This document shows, piece after piece, positions 45,201 through 57,245 of a stretch of 64,000 nt of DNA; the stretch's first letter is position 1; each line of letters starts with the position of its first letter. A program made the translations under genes and the position numbers. Under the pieces are notes generated by a model. The model was not told the DNA's origin, made no database searches, and worked only from the letters and a program-made list of their open reading frames with translations. This DNA comes from Argentina anserina (taxonomy: Eukaryota; Streptophyta; Magnoliopsida; Rosales; Rosaceae): NCBI RefSeq assembly GCF_933775445.1, contig NC_065878.1, forward strand, positions 22,208,395 through 22,272,394. The letters are read 5' to 3'.

Positions 45201-47361
45201 ATAAGTTACTTGGTTCAAAGTACTCAATCTCTCCACTAAGACTACGAGTCAGTGAGGAATTGATCAACAAGTATAATCTACCGGCAACGATGATATTCGT
45301 ATTAATATTATGAAAAAGGTCGGTGTCAGCTAGCTATAGGTACTTACATTGAATGAGGAAGTATGCATCATTTAGATTAAGAATAACCTCTGCTACTTGC
45401 TGGAAGACACATACAGAATAAGAAAAAGTGATGTGACAGGCATGGATCTAAAACCCTAATTCGTTTCCAGGCCGACTAATTATGTCTTATATCCAGAGAC
45501 TGGAAGGTAAGTGCAAATTATGCATTGAGCCCGAATTCTAATTTATTAGGTGGTTTGTGTATCTTTGGTTCGGTAAGTACGACGGTCCAATCATCACTTG
45601 TAGTTAAAGACTAGGTATTACTCCATGATCCTAAATGTATACATGTTAGAACTATTTGAAAGTATAATTCCTACTTAAATCCATCTCTCCAAAAGGTCGT
45701 GGTCCTCGTCACCTCGTGGATGTCTGATTAAAATTACAAAATCTACAGAGATTTAGCATTTAGGAGGCAAGTCTGTCCAGATATCTTAATTAATATGTTT
45801 TTGGGAGGATCTAGCCATGCATATTTGCTTTGCATATATAGACGAGTCCATAGAGCCGTTGATGAGTGATGACCTTGTTAATTAGCAGGCCATCGAAATA
45901 CAAATTTTAAGTCCAGATTATGTGATTGGGCCCTTAAGTACTGTTATAATTCCAAGACCAACTAATAACTTCAGCACTTAGGCCTTAAGCCACCCATCTC
46001 ACTATGATCCGAAACCTACTCCTTCCTGCGTTAACCTCACATCTCACTATGCACCTGTAACTCTTAGCTAAAAAATATTCAGGCGTCTCACATCGCTAGC
46101 TAGCTTTACAGTTCAGGTACTTATCTATCCCTTCCCCAGTAGTATCTCCAATTTCCTCCTTGATAGAATCAATTTATCTATCTTTCTTGAGAGCTAAAAT
46201 GGTTCTTATAGTGTGTAAATTTGTAACACGCCTCGGAGCCTTTCAGTAGGGCACACATTTTCTAGTGAAGCGCGAACAATCTTTACACTGAAGAAGAAAG
46301 AATCCGTCCGATCGAAAACATTTCCCATCAAAGTGGTGGAAATTCATTTCGGAACCGAACTTTGTGTCTATTTTTGAAAGTATAAGCCCCTGTTTGTTTT
46401 AGATATCTCACAACTGACTGCACATAAACAAAACACACGGAAATGATCTCTGCATAGAGCAATTAGTGAACTTGAATCTTGATTAAAAATAACCAATCGG
46501 CTTTCTTTTTAGTTGCAGACTTGCAAAGGTGGAGATATGCACCAGGCATTATTTGCAAGCAATTGGAATATGTAGACTGTCCAAGACCAAGCAGGAAAAA
46601 AGAAGGTTGAGAGTTCATATCAGTATGCTTAAATGCTTATCTCCTAATTAAAAATCTTGCTATTACTAGCAATGCCAACATATCTTACTTACATTACAAA
46701 GAAACAACTATAGTTTGGTCAACTGTTTTTATCATTACCACTATGGTCCTGTCTGAGTAATAGACTTTATATCTTAATAGCCTAGTAGTTATGATAGCCT
46801 ACAACTTTTTTTGGATTCTGGAGGTTAAAACAAGAAGAAGGATTCTGATATTGGAAAGGTGAAGTGTGTAGAATAATCATGACCAAGGACACAACTTCTC
46901 TAATCCAGAATAGTTTAAGCAATTCACTGAAATCATGGTAAGGGTTAGTTAGTTTAACTATTTCATTGCCAGCAAATATAGCTTTCATCAATACCTTTCT
47001 TTTTGTCCGTTTGTAGCCTCTGCAGGAAGCAAGGTATAATTCATATGAAACCACCAAAAATTGTATAAGATTGAAGTAGGAGCTAAAATTTCTGAGAATA
47101 ATTGCTCTATTAGGGCATGTATAGTATCTACAACAGTACAACCAAACCACAGAGATGGAATTCAAAGAAAGAAAAAACAATATTGATATTAGTAATCACT
47201 ATTGGAGTAACCCCATTTATTTCTGGTGAACAATGACAGAGTAAAAGGGGTCGAAAACATTTTCTAAGTACAGAAAAGAATGCAAACCGTTTAGGATACA
47301 ATATCAAAACACATCCAAAGACACACACAGACACTCAATCACAAACAATAGGTATATGGCT
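42226..47361. other. Intergenic DNA, about 5 kb, no gene recognised
   Basis: It contains a direct repeat of about 75 bp with an offset of 109 bp (from 43043 and from 43152, both GTGCCTAATAGAATG). A GC-rich patch at 43640-43760 has a duplicated AGGCTCGGT motif. Otherwise it is AT-rich DNA with short frames only. The last few hundred bases before 47361 are probably the BAG1 3' UTR. Confidence 0.45.
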
Positions 47362-48723
47362 TTACTCGAACGACTCCCAATTAAATTTACGGTAGGTAGA
47401 ACCATTGGCTGCTGAGGTTGTGGATGTAGATGTTGACGAGATTGGAATCAATGGCGGCATATTATCAAAAGTCTCCCACTGCGTGGTAACAATTGGCCCC
47501 GATGTCGAATGCCTTGACGATTGTTGTTGCTGTTGTTGTTGCTGTTGTTGCTGTTGTTGTTGTAGCTGCTGCTTTTGCCCTTGCTGCTGGGTTGTAGGTG
47601 AATTCCCAAGTGAATGCCTTGGTTGGTGCTCTTGAATTGGTGTTAGGACACGTCCATTGCCGTTGGAATGAACTTGTCTATGACTATGAGCTTGTTTTGG
47701 AATATGACCTCCATTACTACTAGGCATGGAGTTTTTGATTTTCAATACATCCAGAGTTTCAACATACTTCTGAACTCTTTTCACCTACAAACCATCCATG
47801 AACATTCTTCAAATTGGTACTTGAAATTCAAATTGAAACAAACATAAACAATGGTCCATATCCTATAAAAATCAATGCTTACCTGCATTTTCCTCTGCAA
47901 CTTCACATCTCCATCTCCCACAATACCGTCTAACTTAAGCAACTGATTCATCAGCTGCTCAATCACTTTAAGAACATCCTGTTCTGCGACTTTTGCGCCC
48001 TTAGTAATAATTGTTTCAAGAGCAGACACCTACAAAATTCACAATTCCTAGTAAAATTTCCAAATACAAGACAATTATAGTACTAGTTACTTCTACTTTT
48101 ACAAAGAACAGAACACAAACCTGACCGGCGAGCCGGTCTACATCCAAGCTGATTTCAGAGATAGACTTTGATGCCTTCTCCATTTTGGCATTGCGCCTCA
48201 TCTCAACATACCGCTTTTCCTGGCTAAGAGGGTCTTCAACACACACAATCTTTGATCGGTCTTTGACCCCGGAAATGTCAAGAAAGGCCTTTGAATCCCT
48301 CTCCTTGTCTTTAAATATCAGCTTCTGATCCTGGTGGTGCAAACCCGTCGGTCCGACCAGCATTTTCTTCAACTCCCCTGTTCACAAAAAAATCCACACT
48401 TTCACACAATCACACACCACAATCATAATTCCCAACACCAAGAAATTAAAGTTGGAATGAACCTTACCAAAGGAAGCTTGCGCGCTAATACTGATTTCAT
48501 GATACACAGACCCGTGCTTGACCCGGACACGAATTTTCGGCGGAGGCGCCAGGTTCCGATCAGAGTCCGGATTCCGTTTCTGGACCAACATTCCTCCCGG
48601 CCTGACCTCCCACTCCCCAGTCCCAGTCTCACTCCCACCATTCCCTGCTGCTCCTAAACTTCCATTCATACTTGACATTGACACTCCCACACCTGAACTC
48701 GTCTTGTTCTTCATCCTCATCAT
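47362..48723 (-). CDS. BAG1: BAG-family co-chaperone (ubiquitin-like + BAG domain), BAG1-like
   Basis: Four exons on the minus strand, 48723-48468, 48377-48121, 48029-47883 and 47784-47362, give 360 residues. The start MMRMKNK is chosen because plant BAG1 proteins begin alike; the same frame is open upstream to an ATG at 48813. Residues 30-45 (WEVRPGGMLVQKRNPDSD) are the conserved lead-in. A ubiquitin-like domain covers about 57-130 (KIRVRVKHGSVYHEI, LKKMLVGPTGLHHQDQKLIF). The BAG domain covers about 145-235 (KASKSISEISLDVDRLAGQ, then LMNQLLKLDGIVGDGDVKL). The tail is rich in Ser, His and Gln, has about 14 consecutive Gln, and ends WETFDN... and FNWESFE, the usual plant terminal motifs. BAG domains bind the ATPase domain of Hsp70 and speed nucleotide exchange; the ubiquitin-like domain may dock to the proteasome. 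BAG1 versus BAG2-BAG4 is inferred. Confidence 0.93.
47519..47580 (-). repeat. Polyglutamine-coding CAA/CAG repeat in the BAG gene
   Basis: A mixed CAA/CAG run encodes about 14 consecutive Gln, flanked by further Gln-rich sequence (QQQGQKQQL). On the plus strand it appears as a meaningless poly-Cys frame. Confidence 0.9.
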
Positions 48724-49350
48724 CTTCTCCCACCTCAAATTTCCCCGAAGATCTGCTTCAAATTCTTCCCAATTGCAACACACCCCTCCTCTCAGCACAC
48801 AACAACAAAGCACTACAACTATTTAATCCACCGAACCCCGGCATATCACGCCAACATCCACGTGTTGTGTTCGGACAGAGCAAAAAGTACCAACAAAAAA
48901 CCAGTCTCTGCTTTACACCAGAATCAATGGCGTCTTACAAAAGAAACTCCAAACCAAAAAAACACCCCACGTATATATCAAAAACTCCAAAAACCTTTCT
49001 TCAAAAACAAGAAAAACCAACAAAGCCGCTTCGGCTCCTCGGCTGAGATCTCTCACGGGCAATGTAGTCACACACAAGTCAAACAGCTGCGACAAATTCG
49101 CAGGGAAAGATTCAACATACAAAAAAAAAAGTCAACCCGAAGAAGAAGAAGAAGAGCTTGAAACCTGTGATGTGGGTGAAGACAAAGATATATAGGTGCC
49201 GGGAAAAACCAATGAGAGAGAATCAAAAAGAGTTCTCAATGGCTCTGTTTCTTCTGGTTCTGGAGAAGTCGAGGAGGAGAAGAGAGAAAGAAGGAAAATA
49301 AAAAAACAAGTGGCTGGACAGCTAAGTGAGGCTGTTGGAACCTTCATTAT
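48724..49350 (-). promoter_or_regulatory. Probable long 5' leader of the BAG gene
   Basis: Between the TATA box at 49351 and the start codon lies about 600 nt with CT-rich stretches (TTCTTTCTCTCTTCTCC). This is typical of plant leaders and may include a UTR intron. ATGs lie in this stretch, so short upstream ORFs are possible, including the in-frame ATG at 48813. Confidence 0.45.
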
Positions 49351-49358
49351 TATATAAG
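49351..49358 (-). promoter_or_regulatory. TATA box of the BAG gene
   Basis: The minus strand reads CTTATATA followed by ATAATG. It is followed downstream by the CT-rich leader. It is the best TATA match within 700 bp of the coding start. Confidence 0.5.
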
Positions 49359-50407
49359 GAAATTAATGATTAATTAAATTATGGTAGATAATGCGGAAAT
49401 TATTATTTATGACGACAGAAATGAAAATTGGTGAGGCCGTAGAAGCCGCCGAAGGTTAAAAAAAAACACGGACGGGGAGGTTAGGGTTGTGTTCCGGTGT
49501 GGTAACGCTGCGCGTGGAGGGAGGTCCATGGTGTTTGGTTGAGTGGACACGTGGTGTGTTCGGGGCAGTTTGGGAAATGGAAGGGGGAGTAATCATTGAG
49601 TTGTGGGATTCGCGGAGTGCACGTGGGAGTTTAACCTGGAGGACAGGAGGAGCCGCAGCGCTAAACTCTGTGGTTACACGGTGGTTTGCCAGTTTTGTTC
49701 CGTCGTCACACGTGTTTACATTTTGATTTTTTTTTCCTGTTTATGGTAAATTTGATATTTTAATGAATTCGTGTTTTCATAAATGACGATCTAAAAAAAA
49801 CAAATCGACATAGATGTTAGCGAAATGACATGAATATCTATAGATTTCCAACTCATTCCCCATATGTACTACGACCGGTTGATTTAGCTGTCATTTCTAT
49901 GACACAAAAGTGAAATTGCAATGCCGACTTGAAAATATGAAAGATTTGGGTTGGTGATTCTTTGAGTTTTTATTCTTTCTCCCCGTTTTTCAAGAATTTT
50001 ACTTTTTTCGACTTTTGTTTACTAAATCGTACAGCTTGCCAATCTATTCATGTGTCATGTGTTGATGTAAATCGTACAACTTACTAATCCATCGATGTGT
50101 TAAAAGTTGAGAGGGTTGTTGCACTAGCGGGAAGAGGTCGTGAGCTATTGTCAATTATTAGCGCATTAACTCAGCATACTTTAGAAAAATGAGAACTATT
50201 TTGTGTCACTAGTCTATGTAACACTATTCCTCCTATGAATAGCTTGGTTTGTCGGTTTGGTTTATTTTATTTTATATAAATCTAGTACTACTACCTTTTC
50301 ACGACAAGAATAAAGCTCTTTTAAATGTGATTTGGATTTTAACACACATATGGAAAATGAGTTTTGAATCATTTTATTGCGTGTGCTTGCTAAACTCAAA
50401 CGACATT
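49359..50407. other. Upstream region of the BAG gene, no gene
   Basis: It is GC-richer at 49470-49700, which is probably the distal promoter, then AT-rich. The short plus-strand frame at 49487-49726 has no recognisable product. Confidence 0.45.
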
Positions 50408-51009
50408 AGGGGCGGGCATAAACCAAATTAAATAAGAAAAATCGATCGAATTGAATTGAAAATATGATCTGAATAATCGAACCGAAGAGATTTAGTTTAT
50501 AAATGAAGAAAACCGAACTGAAATCGGTTTAAAACCGAACCGACCAAATTTAATTTAATTTAATTTTAAAAATAATAAATAATGTGTATTAGTACAAAAA
50601 ATAACAAAACATAACATAGAAAGTTGTCTAGCGCAGTTGGTAGAGTGCATGATTGTTATATTCTAGGTCAGGAGTTTGAATCTCAACATTGACAGTTTGA
50701 TGTTTTATTGAATATATCTATCAAAATGAAAATAAATATAATTTTTACATAGTTCTTAATGAGAAGTGCATGTGATGTAGTAATTTGTAGCATCATTTTT
50801 TTGTAGGAATTCGAATCCCACTTTTTGAAAAATTAAAAAAAAATATATGAAGTGTGAACTGAAGCCGAACCGAATTGCGATTAAACCGATTGTTTCAATT
50901 CACACTAATTCAATTCAATGAATGGTTTGAATTTCTAAAAAAACGATCAAAATAGTTCGATTTCGATTTCAGCCAAACACCAAACCGAACCGAAATATGC
51001 CCGGCCCTA
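50408..51009. mobile_element. Non-autonomous hAT element carrying tRNA-like SINE pieces
   Basis: The termini TAGGGGCGGGCATA and TATGCCCGGCCCTA are inverted. The flanking 8-mers AACGACAT and GACGGCAT match at 6 of 8 positions, as expected for an old hAT target duplication. The subterminal regions repeat AACCGAACCGA and CCGAACTGAAATCGG-like motifs. The middle contains SINE-like sequence. Confidence 0.65.
50622..50860 (+). repeat. tRNA-derived SINE fragments inside the hAT element
   Basis: CTAGCGCAGTTGGTAGAG (box A) is followed by GGAGTTTGAATCTC (box B) about 43 bases later. A second box-B-like GGAATTCGAATCCC lies near 50806. The first resembles a tRNA D-arm and T-arm, but there is no acceptor-stem pairing, so it is not a tRNA gene. 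Confidence 0.5.
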
Positions 51010-51844
51010 GACGGCATTCGGTCATAGGTACAAGTAATTGAAGTGAAAGTACATCCAAAACAAAGGTAAAAATTCTTCCGGGCAAAAAACAAAAAGACCA
51101 CAAAGTCTACGGTACTCTCCCACCGACAAATTCCACACGTGCGAAGATGTTGACGAAGCCATAGAGATTGGGAGGGAAGAGGCCGCCAAGTAGGAACCGT
51201 CTAGAGTTGCTGGAGTTCGATGGAGATGGTGCAACCATACGTATAATTACACTTGATTTTAGTTTGTTTTGATTAGCTAATTATTATTATTATTATTATT
51301 ACGTACTTGATTAAGGAGAAGTTAGTCAAGCTTATAGTTTAATGAATTCTGGGTTCTTGGGAGTAAAATAGGTGGATCTTGTTTGTGATTGGGGACAGGA
51401 AACCGACCATTTGGTGTAAAATATATATAGAAATAGAGAAGATGAAGCTTATTGAGTTAGGGCATAGCAGTGGTTTTATAGAATTTCTGTGGGTCAAAAT
51501 TATTAGGCACGTGAGAACCAGGACAAGCTAGCACAGCTTCAACCTCGGCCTCGTTCTTCTTCGTGTGCTGTGTAGCTTTGTAGAAAAGAAAAGGTTTTTG
51601 GATTTTAACAATGCATGGCCCCTTTGTGAAGTGACTGAAAGCTTTGTGCTCGAAATTGAAACGGAAAAGGATTAGCATGATTACATTACTTGCTGTATGA
51701 TTAATTTCTAAGGTCAACATAACCGATGAACGAAGCGATCTCGATCAGAATATAAGATGTCATCTTTGGTCGAATTAAATCAAGGTAAATATCAGATAAA
51801 AATGACCGGAATATATATATATATATATACAGTCATTATCTAGA
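51010..51844. other. Intergenic DNA, no gene recognised
   Basis: It contains (ATT)n near 51280-51300 and (AT)n at 51811-51830. A short exon-like frame (YSPTDKFHTCEDVDEAIEIG, near 51109-51190) ends in a stop and is not recognised. Confidence 0.4.
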
Positions 51845-52460
51845 GTGAAGTTTTATTCTGAAATTACAGAGTGAAATTTCAATTTGACACACTTTTCGGT
51901 TAAAATTTTTCACCATAAGTGATTTAATATTGAGGTATGCTATTCAAGATCATCTCTGCAAAATTTCATCTAATTATGACATCATTAAGGTATTAAAATT
52001 AGATTAAATTAATTAATGAATTAAAAATATTCAACGTGAACCGTTCGTGTAAATCTCAATTTTGAAAGCTCAAACCATTGTCAAATTGGATGAAAATTTG
52101 TAGAGATGATCTTGAATACCATACCTAAATATTGAATCACTTATAGTGAAAAAATTTGACCGAAAAGTGTGCCAAAATTAGAAATTCACTTTGAAATTAC
52201 ATAGTGAAGTTCCAATTTTGGCACACTTTTCGGTCAAATTTTTTTCACCATAAGTGATTCAATATTGAGGTATGCTATTCAAGATCATCTCTACAAAATT
52301 TCATCTAATTCGGGCATCGTTAATGTATTGAAATTAGATTAAATCAATGAATGAATTAAAACTGCTCAACGTGAACCGTTCGTGTAAATCTCAATTTTGA
52401 AAGTTCAAACCATTGTCAAATTGGATGAAACTTTGTAGAGATGATTTTGAATACCATACC
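51845..52460. repeat. Two tandem foldback (inverted-repeat) units
   Basis: Each unit has a left arm with CACACTTTTCGGT and CACCATAAGTGATT and an inverse right arm with AATCACTTATAGTG and ACCGAAAAGTGTG. Each has GAACCGTTCGTGTAAATCTC in the loop. The units are offset by about 333 bp (from 51860 and 52193). The second right arm is cut at an (AT)n run. No coding region is present. Confidence 0.8.
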
Positions 52461-52461
52461 T

Positions 52462-52487
52462 ATATATATATATATATATATATATTC
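52462..52487 (+). repeat. (AT)n microsatellite
   Basis: About 12 TA units form the boundary between the second and third foldback units. Confidence 0.9.
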
Positions 52488-52495
52488 TCAAATAA

Positions 52496-52872
52496 GGAGG
52501 TCTGCACCAATGGTTTTGGTGCGGATTTCCATTTTTGAACAACTTTTCGGTCGAATTTCTTCATCTCCACCGTACTGTATCTAGATAATATTGTGTAGAT
52601 CATCTTTGTAAAATTTCAGCCACTTTGGTGATCGCTAAGATCCTCAAAATTAAAAAATAAATGGACGGACTGAATTATGTTAAACATAAACCGTTCGTGT
52701 TTTTAACAGAAAAATGCAATTTTGAGGGCCTTAACAATCACCAAATTGGGTGAAATTTTGCATAGATGATATACACAATATTATCTAGATACTAGAAGAT
52801 AAAGATGAGGAAATTCGATCAGAAAATAATACAAAAATAAAAAACCGCATCAAAACAGTGGTGCGGACCTCC
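52496..52872. mobile_element. Foldback element with arms of about 150 bp
   Basis: GGAGGTCTGCACCA at the left end is inversely matched by TGGTGCGGACCTCC at the right. Pairing continues through TATCTAGATAATATTGTGTA on both arms. The loop again contains AACCGTTCGTGT, linking it to the neighbouring units. It is non-coding and is likely a foldback or long-TIR MITE. Confidence 0.75.
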
Positions 52873-53172
52873 GCAGCCAAGAAGACATGTATATATATAT
52901 AAACGTCTCCTAGTTAGCATGCGAGATGCCTTCTCTGAGTCTACGTGTTAAGTACGTACATCTGTTGGACCATATTTTCTTGCTTGTAATTTCAATTTGT
53001 CTTGTTTTTGAAGAGTTACTTTAAATTACCTATCATTGGGTGGTAACGGCCTTTTGGACACGTCTCGATCGAAACCTAAATACATACTTTTAAGGGGAGA
53101 AGGCAATTCAAGAAAGCTAAGCTATGATAATAGTGGCAATGGTAAAAGGAATGAAACGTGTATATAGAAATA

Positions 53173-54950
53173 CAGTGGCGGATCTAAGGTCTGGAAGTTA
53201 GATGGGCGGAAAAAAATTTATCAACCGTAATGAAAATTCCTTAAAAAGTAAAAAAATAATTTTTACATATGATTCATCAATAATTCGAAAGAGATATAAG
53301 AATTGTCAATAAATAAGAGTCATTAAGAACTGTTACATAAAATACTCTATCTAAATTGCGCTCTACGATCTCCAATAGACTCAAAATGATCAATCACTGC
53401 CTCTGAGTCAATACCATCTACATATTCCTTTTCAATGTGAAGCATCATACAACCTGAAAGGTATCCGTCTTCCATCTTGTTTCTCAATCTAGTCTTTATA
53501 ATTTTCATAGTTGAAAATGCACGTTCCGTAGTAGCAGTGGAAACAGGAAGTGTCAAGACTAAACAAATCAACCTATCAACCAAGGGAAAAAACTTTGCTA
53601 AGTCTGTTTCAACTAATCGTCTACATAATTGTGCAAGAGAAGATAATTTTTCAAAATCTTTATCAGAAACAACTTGATATGTATAATGCTCTAACTGTAA
53701 CCTCAAAGCTATTACCTCAGATGTATCAAAGTCTTCTGGATAAAACTTCGCAGCAAGTTTGCAAATCTTGTCCATGTTGAACTTCTTAAACTGATTTTTT
53801 AGGATCCAATGCAGAGCTCAAGATAAGTAGTTCTATAGCTTGCTCTGTGAACCTGTCATTTAACTCCATCATCTGAACATCTATGATCACATTAAACATG
53901 TCAAAATGATAATAATGTTCATTTGTAACAACATCATGTTGTTGACAGCCACGACCAGTACCCATTGAATATGCTGCATCCATATCAGGCATTTCAAGAC
54001 CATGTTCTTCAACAAATTTCAAGACACTTTGGATAAAACTTTCCCATCCATCATCCCTCAAAGTTTGAAGAAGTGCCTTTGTACTTGAAACCAAATTTAT
54101 GGCGTTAACAATGTCTTGTGACTGCTTATGCAAGGCTTGAGAAAGTAAATCAGTAATCCCCATAACTTTGTTAGTGAGCAATAAACAAAACACAAAATCA
54201 AATACCCTCAATGCTTTTAGGAAACCTTTTGCATCACCTCGTACACTTCCAGTTAGCTATTTATCAATCATCATGGTTTGAAGAAGCTGAGTAGTTTCTT
54301 TAAACACTTGGACTAAAGTAGTAACCGAAGCAAAGTGCGAGCCCCATCGAGTTGTTCCTGCTCTTTTCAAACTACGAATCTGGTTAAGTCCTTTTCCAGT
54401 TTCAAGATCTCCATATGCTAAATTTTCTGCAATTTCTACTTCTTGAATATTTTTTAACAAATTTGTACGCTTAGATGAAGAGCCAACAAAACCAACAATT
54501 GAAGTTAGCATTTGAAAGAACAATTGCATATCAGGAACATCTCTAGCACATGCATTCAAAGCTAACTGTAATCGATGAGCAAAACAGTGAACATAATAGG
54601 CATACGGGCAATCTTGAAGGAATAACGTCTTCAACCCATGAAATTGACCACGCATATTGCTAGCTCCATCATATCCTTGACCACGAATATTTTTCACTTG
54701 GAGATTATTTCTAGTAAGCACACTGCATATATGTTTCTTGAGATTAGCAGAAGTAGTGTCTTCAACAGTTACAATTTCAAAGTATCGTTCCTGAATAAAC
54801 CCATCTTCATCAACAAACCTAAGAATAATAGCCATTTGCTCCTTATGAGATACATCAAGTGATTCATCAACCAGGATACAAAACTTGGCCTCTCCAACTT
54901 CTTGTCGAATCTTATTCCGAATTTTTGTAGCAATTACATTATGGTGTTTA
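53173..54950 (-). pseudogene. hAT transposase gene remnant (DUF4371-like + hAT dimerisation)
   Basis: Reading on the minus strand, 54950-54260 encodes a DUF4371-like core, with AKFCILVDESLDVSHKEQMA, GQGYDGASNMRGQFHG and YVHCFAHRLQLALNA. An in-frame TAG (54259-54257) interrupts it. The same frame then continues to TAA at 53788-53786. One base away it resumes as 53775-53347, the C-terminal dimerisation domain (LTLPVSTATTERAFSTMK, RLRNKMEDGYLSGCMML). The frameshift lies in a run of six T (53795-53800). The N-terminal zinc-finger part is missing beyond 54950. The 3' end of the transposon is visible as CAGTGGCGGATCTA at 53173. I found no matching 5' terminus up to 55620. It cannot make a full transposase. 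Confidence 0.88.
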
Positions 54951-57245
54951 GGGTTTAGGGAAATGAGAAGAGAAGTGAACTACACACACATAGATGAACA
55001 CAGTAGTGAGAATGCAGGAAGACCAGAAGCTCAAATTCTAATATTAGTTAGAATCATATAAGAATCAATCAATCAAATAAAAATAATATGAAGAACTCAA
55101 AAACAGTAGTAAGAATCTAATAAGAATCAATTACCTCAATCTATTTTTCATTCATCTTTCATGTGCAAAGAAGTAATTCAAGTGATAGAAGAATTGAATC
55201 AACTGAAGAACAATTTTGCACAGTGCAATAGAAACACAGCAACAAATAGGTGCGCAGTTGTACCTTGAGGCTTGAGAATAGAACAGGGAAATGATAAGAG
55301 ATTAAAGAGAAGTGAGATGTGAGCAACAATAGTGCAGTACATCAATATTCAATAGCCAATAGAAGAGGACACGTGCAGACTCTTCTCAACTCTTAAGAGT
55401 GAAACAAAATCAACACACTTGTAAAAAGCTGATTTTTTTGCCCAGTAGATTTTTATGTTCAGCTTGTCCCATACTTTTTTCTCCCAACAACTGCTGGGAC
55501 AGCCGTAGCCAACATCCTCCACTGTAGAAATATATGAAACACGAAGTTTTATAAGTGTCACTCTCAATATATTAGTAGTTTAGTTACAGGAATAGCGCCC
55601 AGCACCAACATCCACACAGAAGTCTGACGTACGATAACATATTCATAAGCAAATAAACTCGTATATCATCATCACAGATTCATCGCAAAATTATCAAAAT
55701 ATATGGTAGAAGCATCAAGCATTCGATCAAAGGCCTCTCCTGAACTTGTGCAAGCTTTTAGATAGTAGGGCTGTATATAGTTAAAAACCCACATATTTCA
55801 ACCCGTTTTGGGTATGCCTTGGATGACACACGAAGTATATATAAGCAAGGCAAAGTAATCATTTTCTGTTCATATTCATGTTAGTATGTTGCAGAGCACT
55901 ACCAAAAAAATGGGGCATGCAAGCTTTTAGGGCGAGCCTAGGGTTTGGTGGTGTTTTCCGAGTTAGATGGAGGCACGTGGAAAGTGCATGTGTCTATGCC
56001 CTTAAACTTCAATCATTCTTTTCCTGTATATAGATAGTTGCATACAATGAGAATGATTAGGGTTCTTCATAGATTATAATAATTAGTATCCCTTAATTAG
56101 CTTAATTACTTTGATCTAGTGTGTGTTCTATTTTAAGACTTTAATAACTACGAATAACAGATTCAGTAAGGGCATTTGTAATGTGATCATTATATGTATG
56201 AATAGATTTATGATCTCTACATCAGAGGATGGTGGAAGGTCTCTTTAAGGATTAATATCCTGATAATTGAAAACGAATACTCAACTGCTCAAAATTATTT
56301 AAAAATACGAGCTAGCTACCTAGCTTAGCTTCTATCTCCTCTGACCTCTGTGTATTACTATTCGAAAATGATGGGGTACTAAATTTGAACCTGCAAGAAA
56401 GGAAGAACATCGCTTAATATGGTTGAAATGCTTCATACACATGCAATCAAACTCCACTGCGCCGGGTCGTCTTAGCTCTCAAGTAAAATAATACACCAGA
56501 AATAGGCTTGGTTTCTTTGTAAAGCTTTACGTTTTTATTTTTGCTGGATTGATTTTGATGTTCTCCAAGTTTTGTGGTGCGCTATCAAATTTCTGACACC
56601 ACAAAAATCATATCAGGATGAATGACTAGAAACTACTCTACTCTTTTTAGTCTTAGTTTTTTTTATATACTAAAATGGTGGACGTATGGATCACCTACTC
56701 CGAACAGAAGAATAAATACGGTACATACTATTTACATGAAATGTTTTTCATATACAGATTATCAAACTAGCGACCTTCTATTACCAAAAATATCATATAA
56801 GCATTCCCTTAACATGCATGCAACTAATGTAAGTGCAACTTACTACTTTTCAGTACTGTGCACCAAATCCCATGGGTCTGTTTTAGTCTTAGTTAATTAT
56901 AGACTTTTTTGCCAAATTGAAAATAGGGAGATGAATTCATTAATTAAGATAATCATGTAGGGTATAATGTCATGTACTTGGAAGGTAGCGACATCATCAT
57001 TGAAGAAATGAAGCTATTGGGTTAGTTGGGGGTCGCATTAGATCGACCTGATCCTTCTCCAAGTAATTGAAGGATTAATGGATTAATCAGTATAAACCTT
57101 TCGCTTCTTAATTTTTATATATCACTGGCCTTCTTAATTAGTCATACCAATTAGCTCTTTTTTACACATGGGCGAACTCAACATAATTCGATCACTTAAG
57201 GATTAAAAATACTTGTCAAATGTCAAATTTCATCAAGAGGAGTGA
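54951..57245. other. Intergenic DNA, no gene recognised
   Basis: AT-rich sequence with short frames only. The left part may still be decayed hAT transposon DNA. Confidence 0.45.

Noticed and set aside
47405..47635. Poly-Cys ORF on the plus strand
   Set aside because: It is the antisense of the BAG polyglutamine tract.
48334..49161. Plus-strand ORFs opposite the BAG exon 1 and leader
   Set aside because: They are antisense shadows of BAG exon 1 and its leader, with no conserved motif.
49132..49347. 71-residue ORF with a signal-peptide-like start upstream of BAG
   Set aside because: Its ATG lies between the TATA box and the expected transcription start, so it is unlikely to be in the mRNA.
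50622..50700. Possible tRNA gene
   Set aside because: Box A and box B are present, but there is no acceptor-stem pairing or anticodon arm; it sits in a transposon and fits a SINE.
55585..55605. AGGAATAGCGCC resembles part of miR390
   Set aside because: Only a partial match, and no foldback partner is visible nearby.
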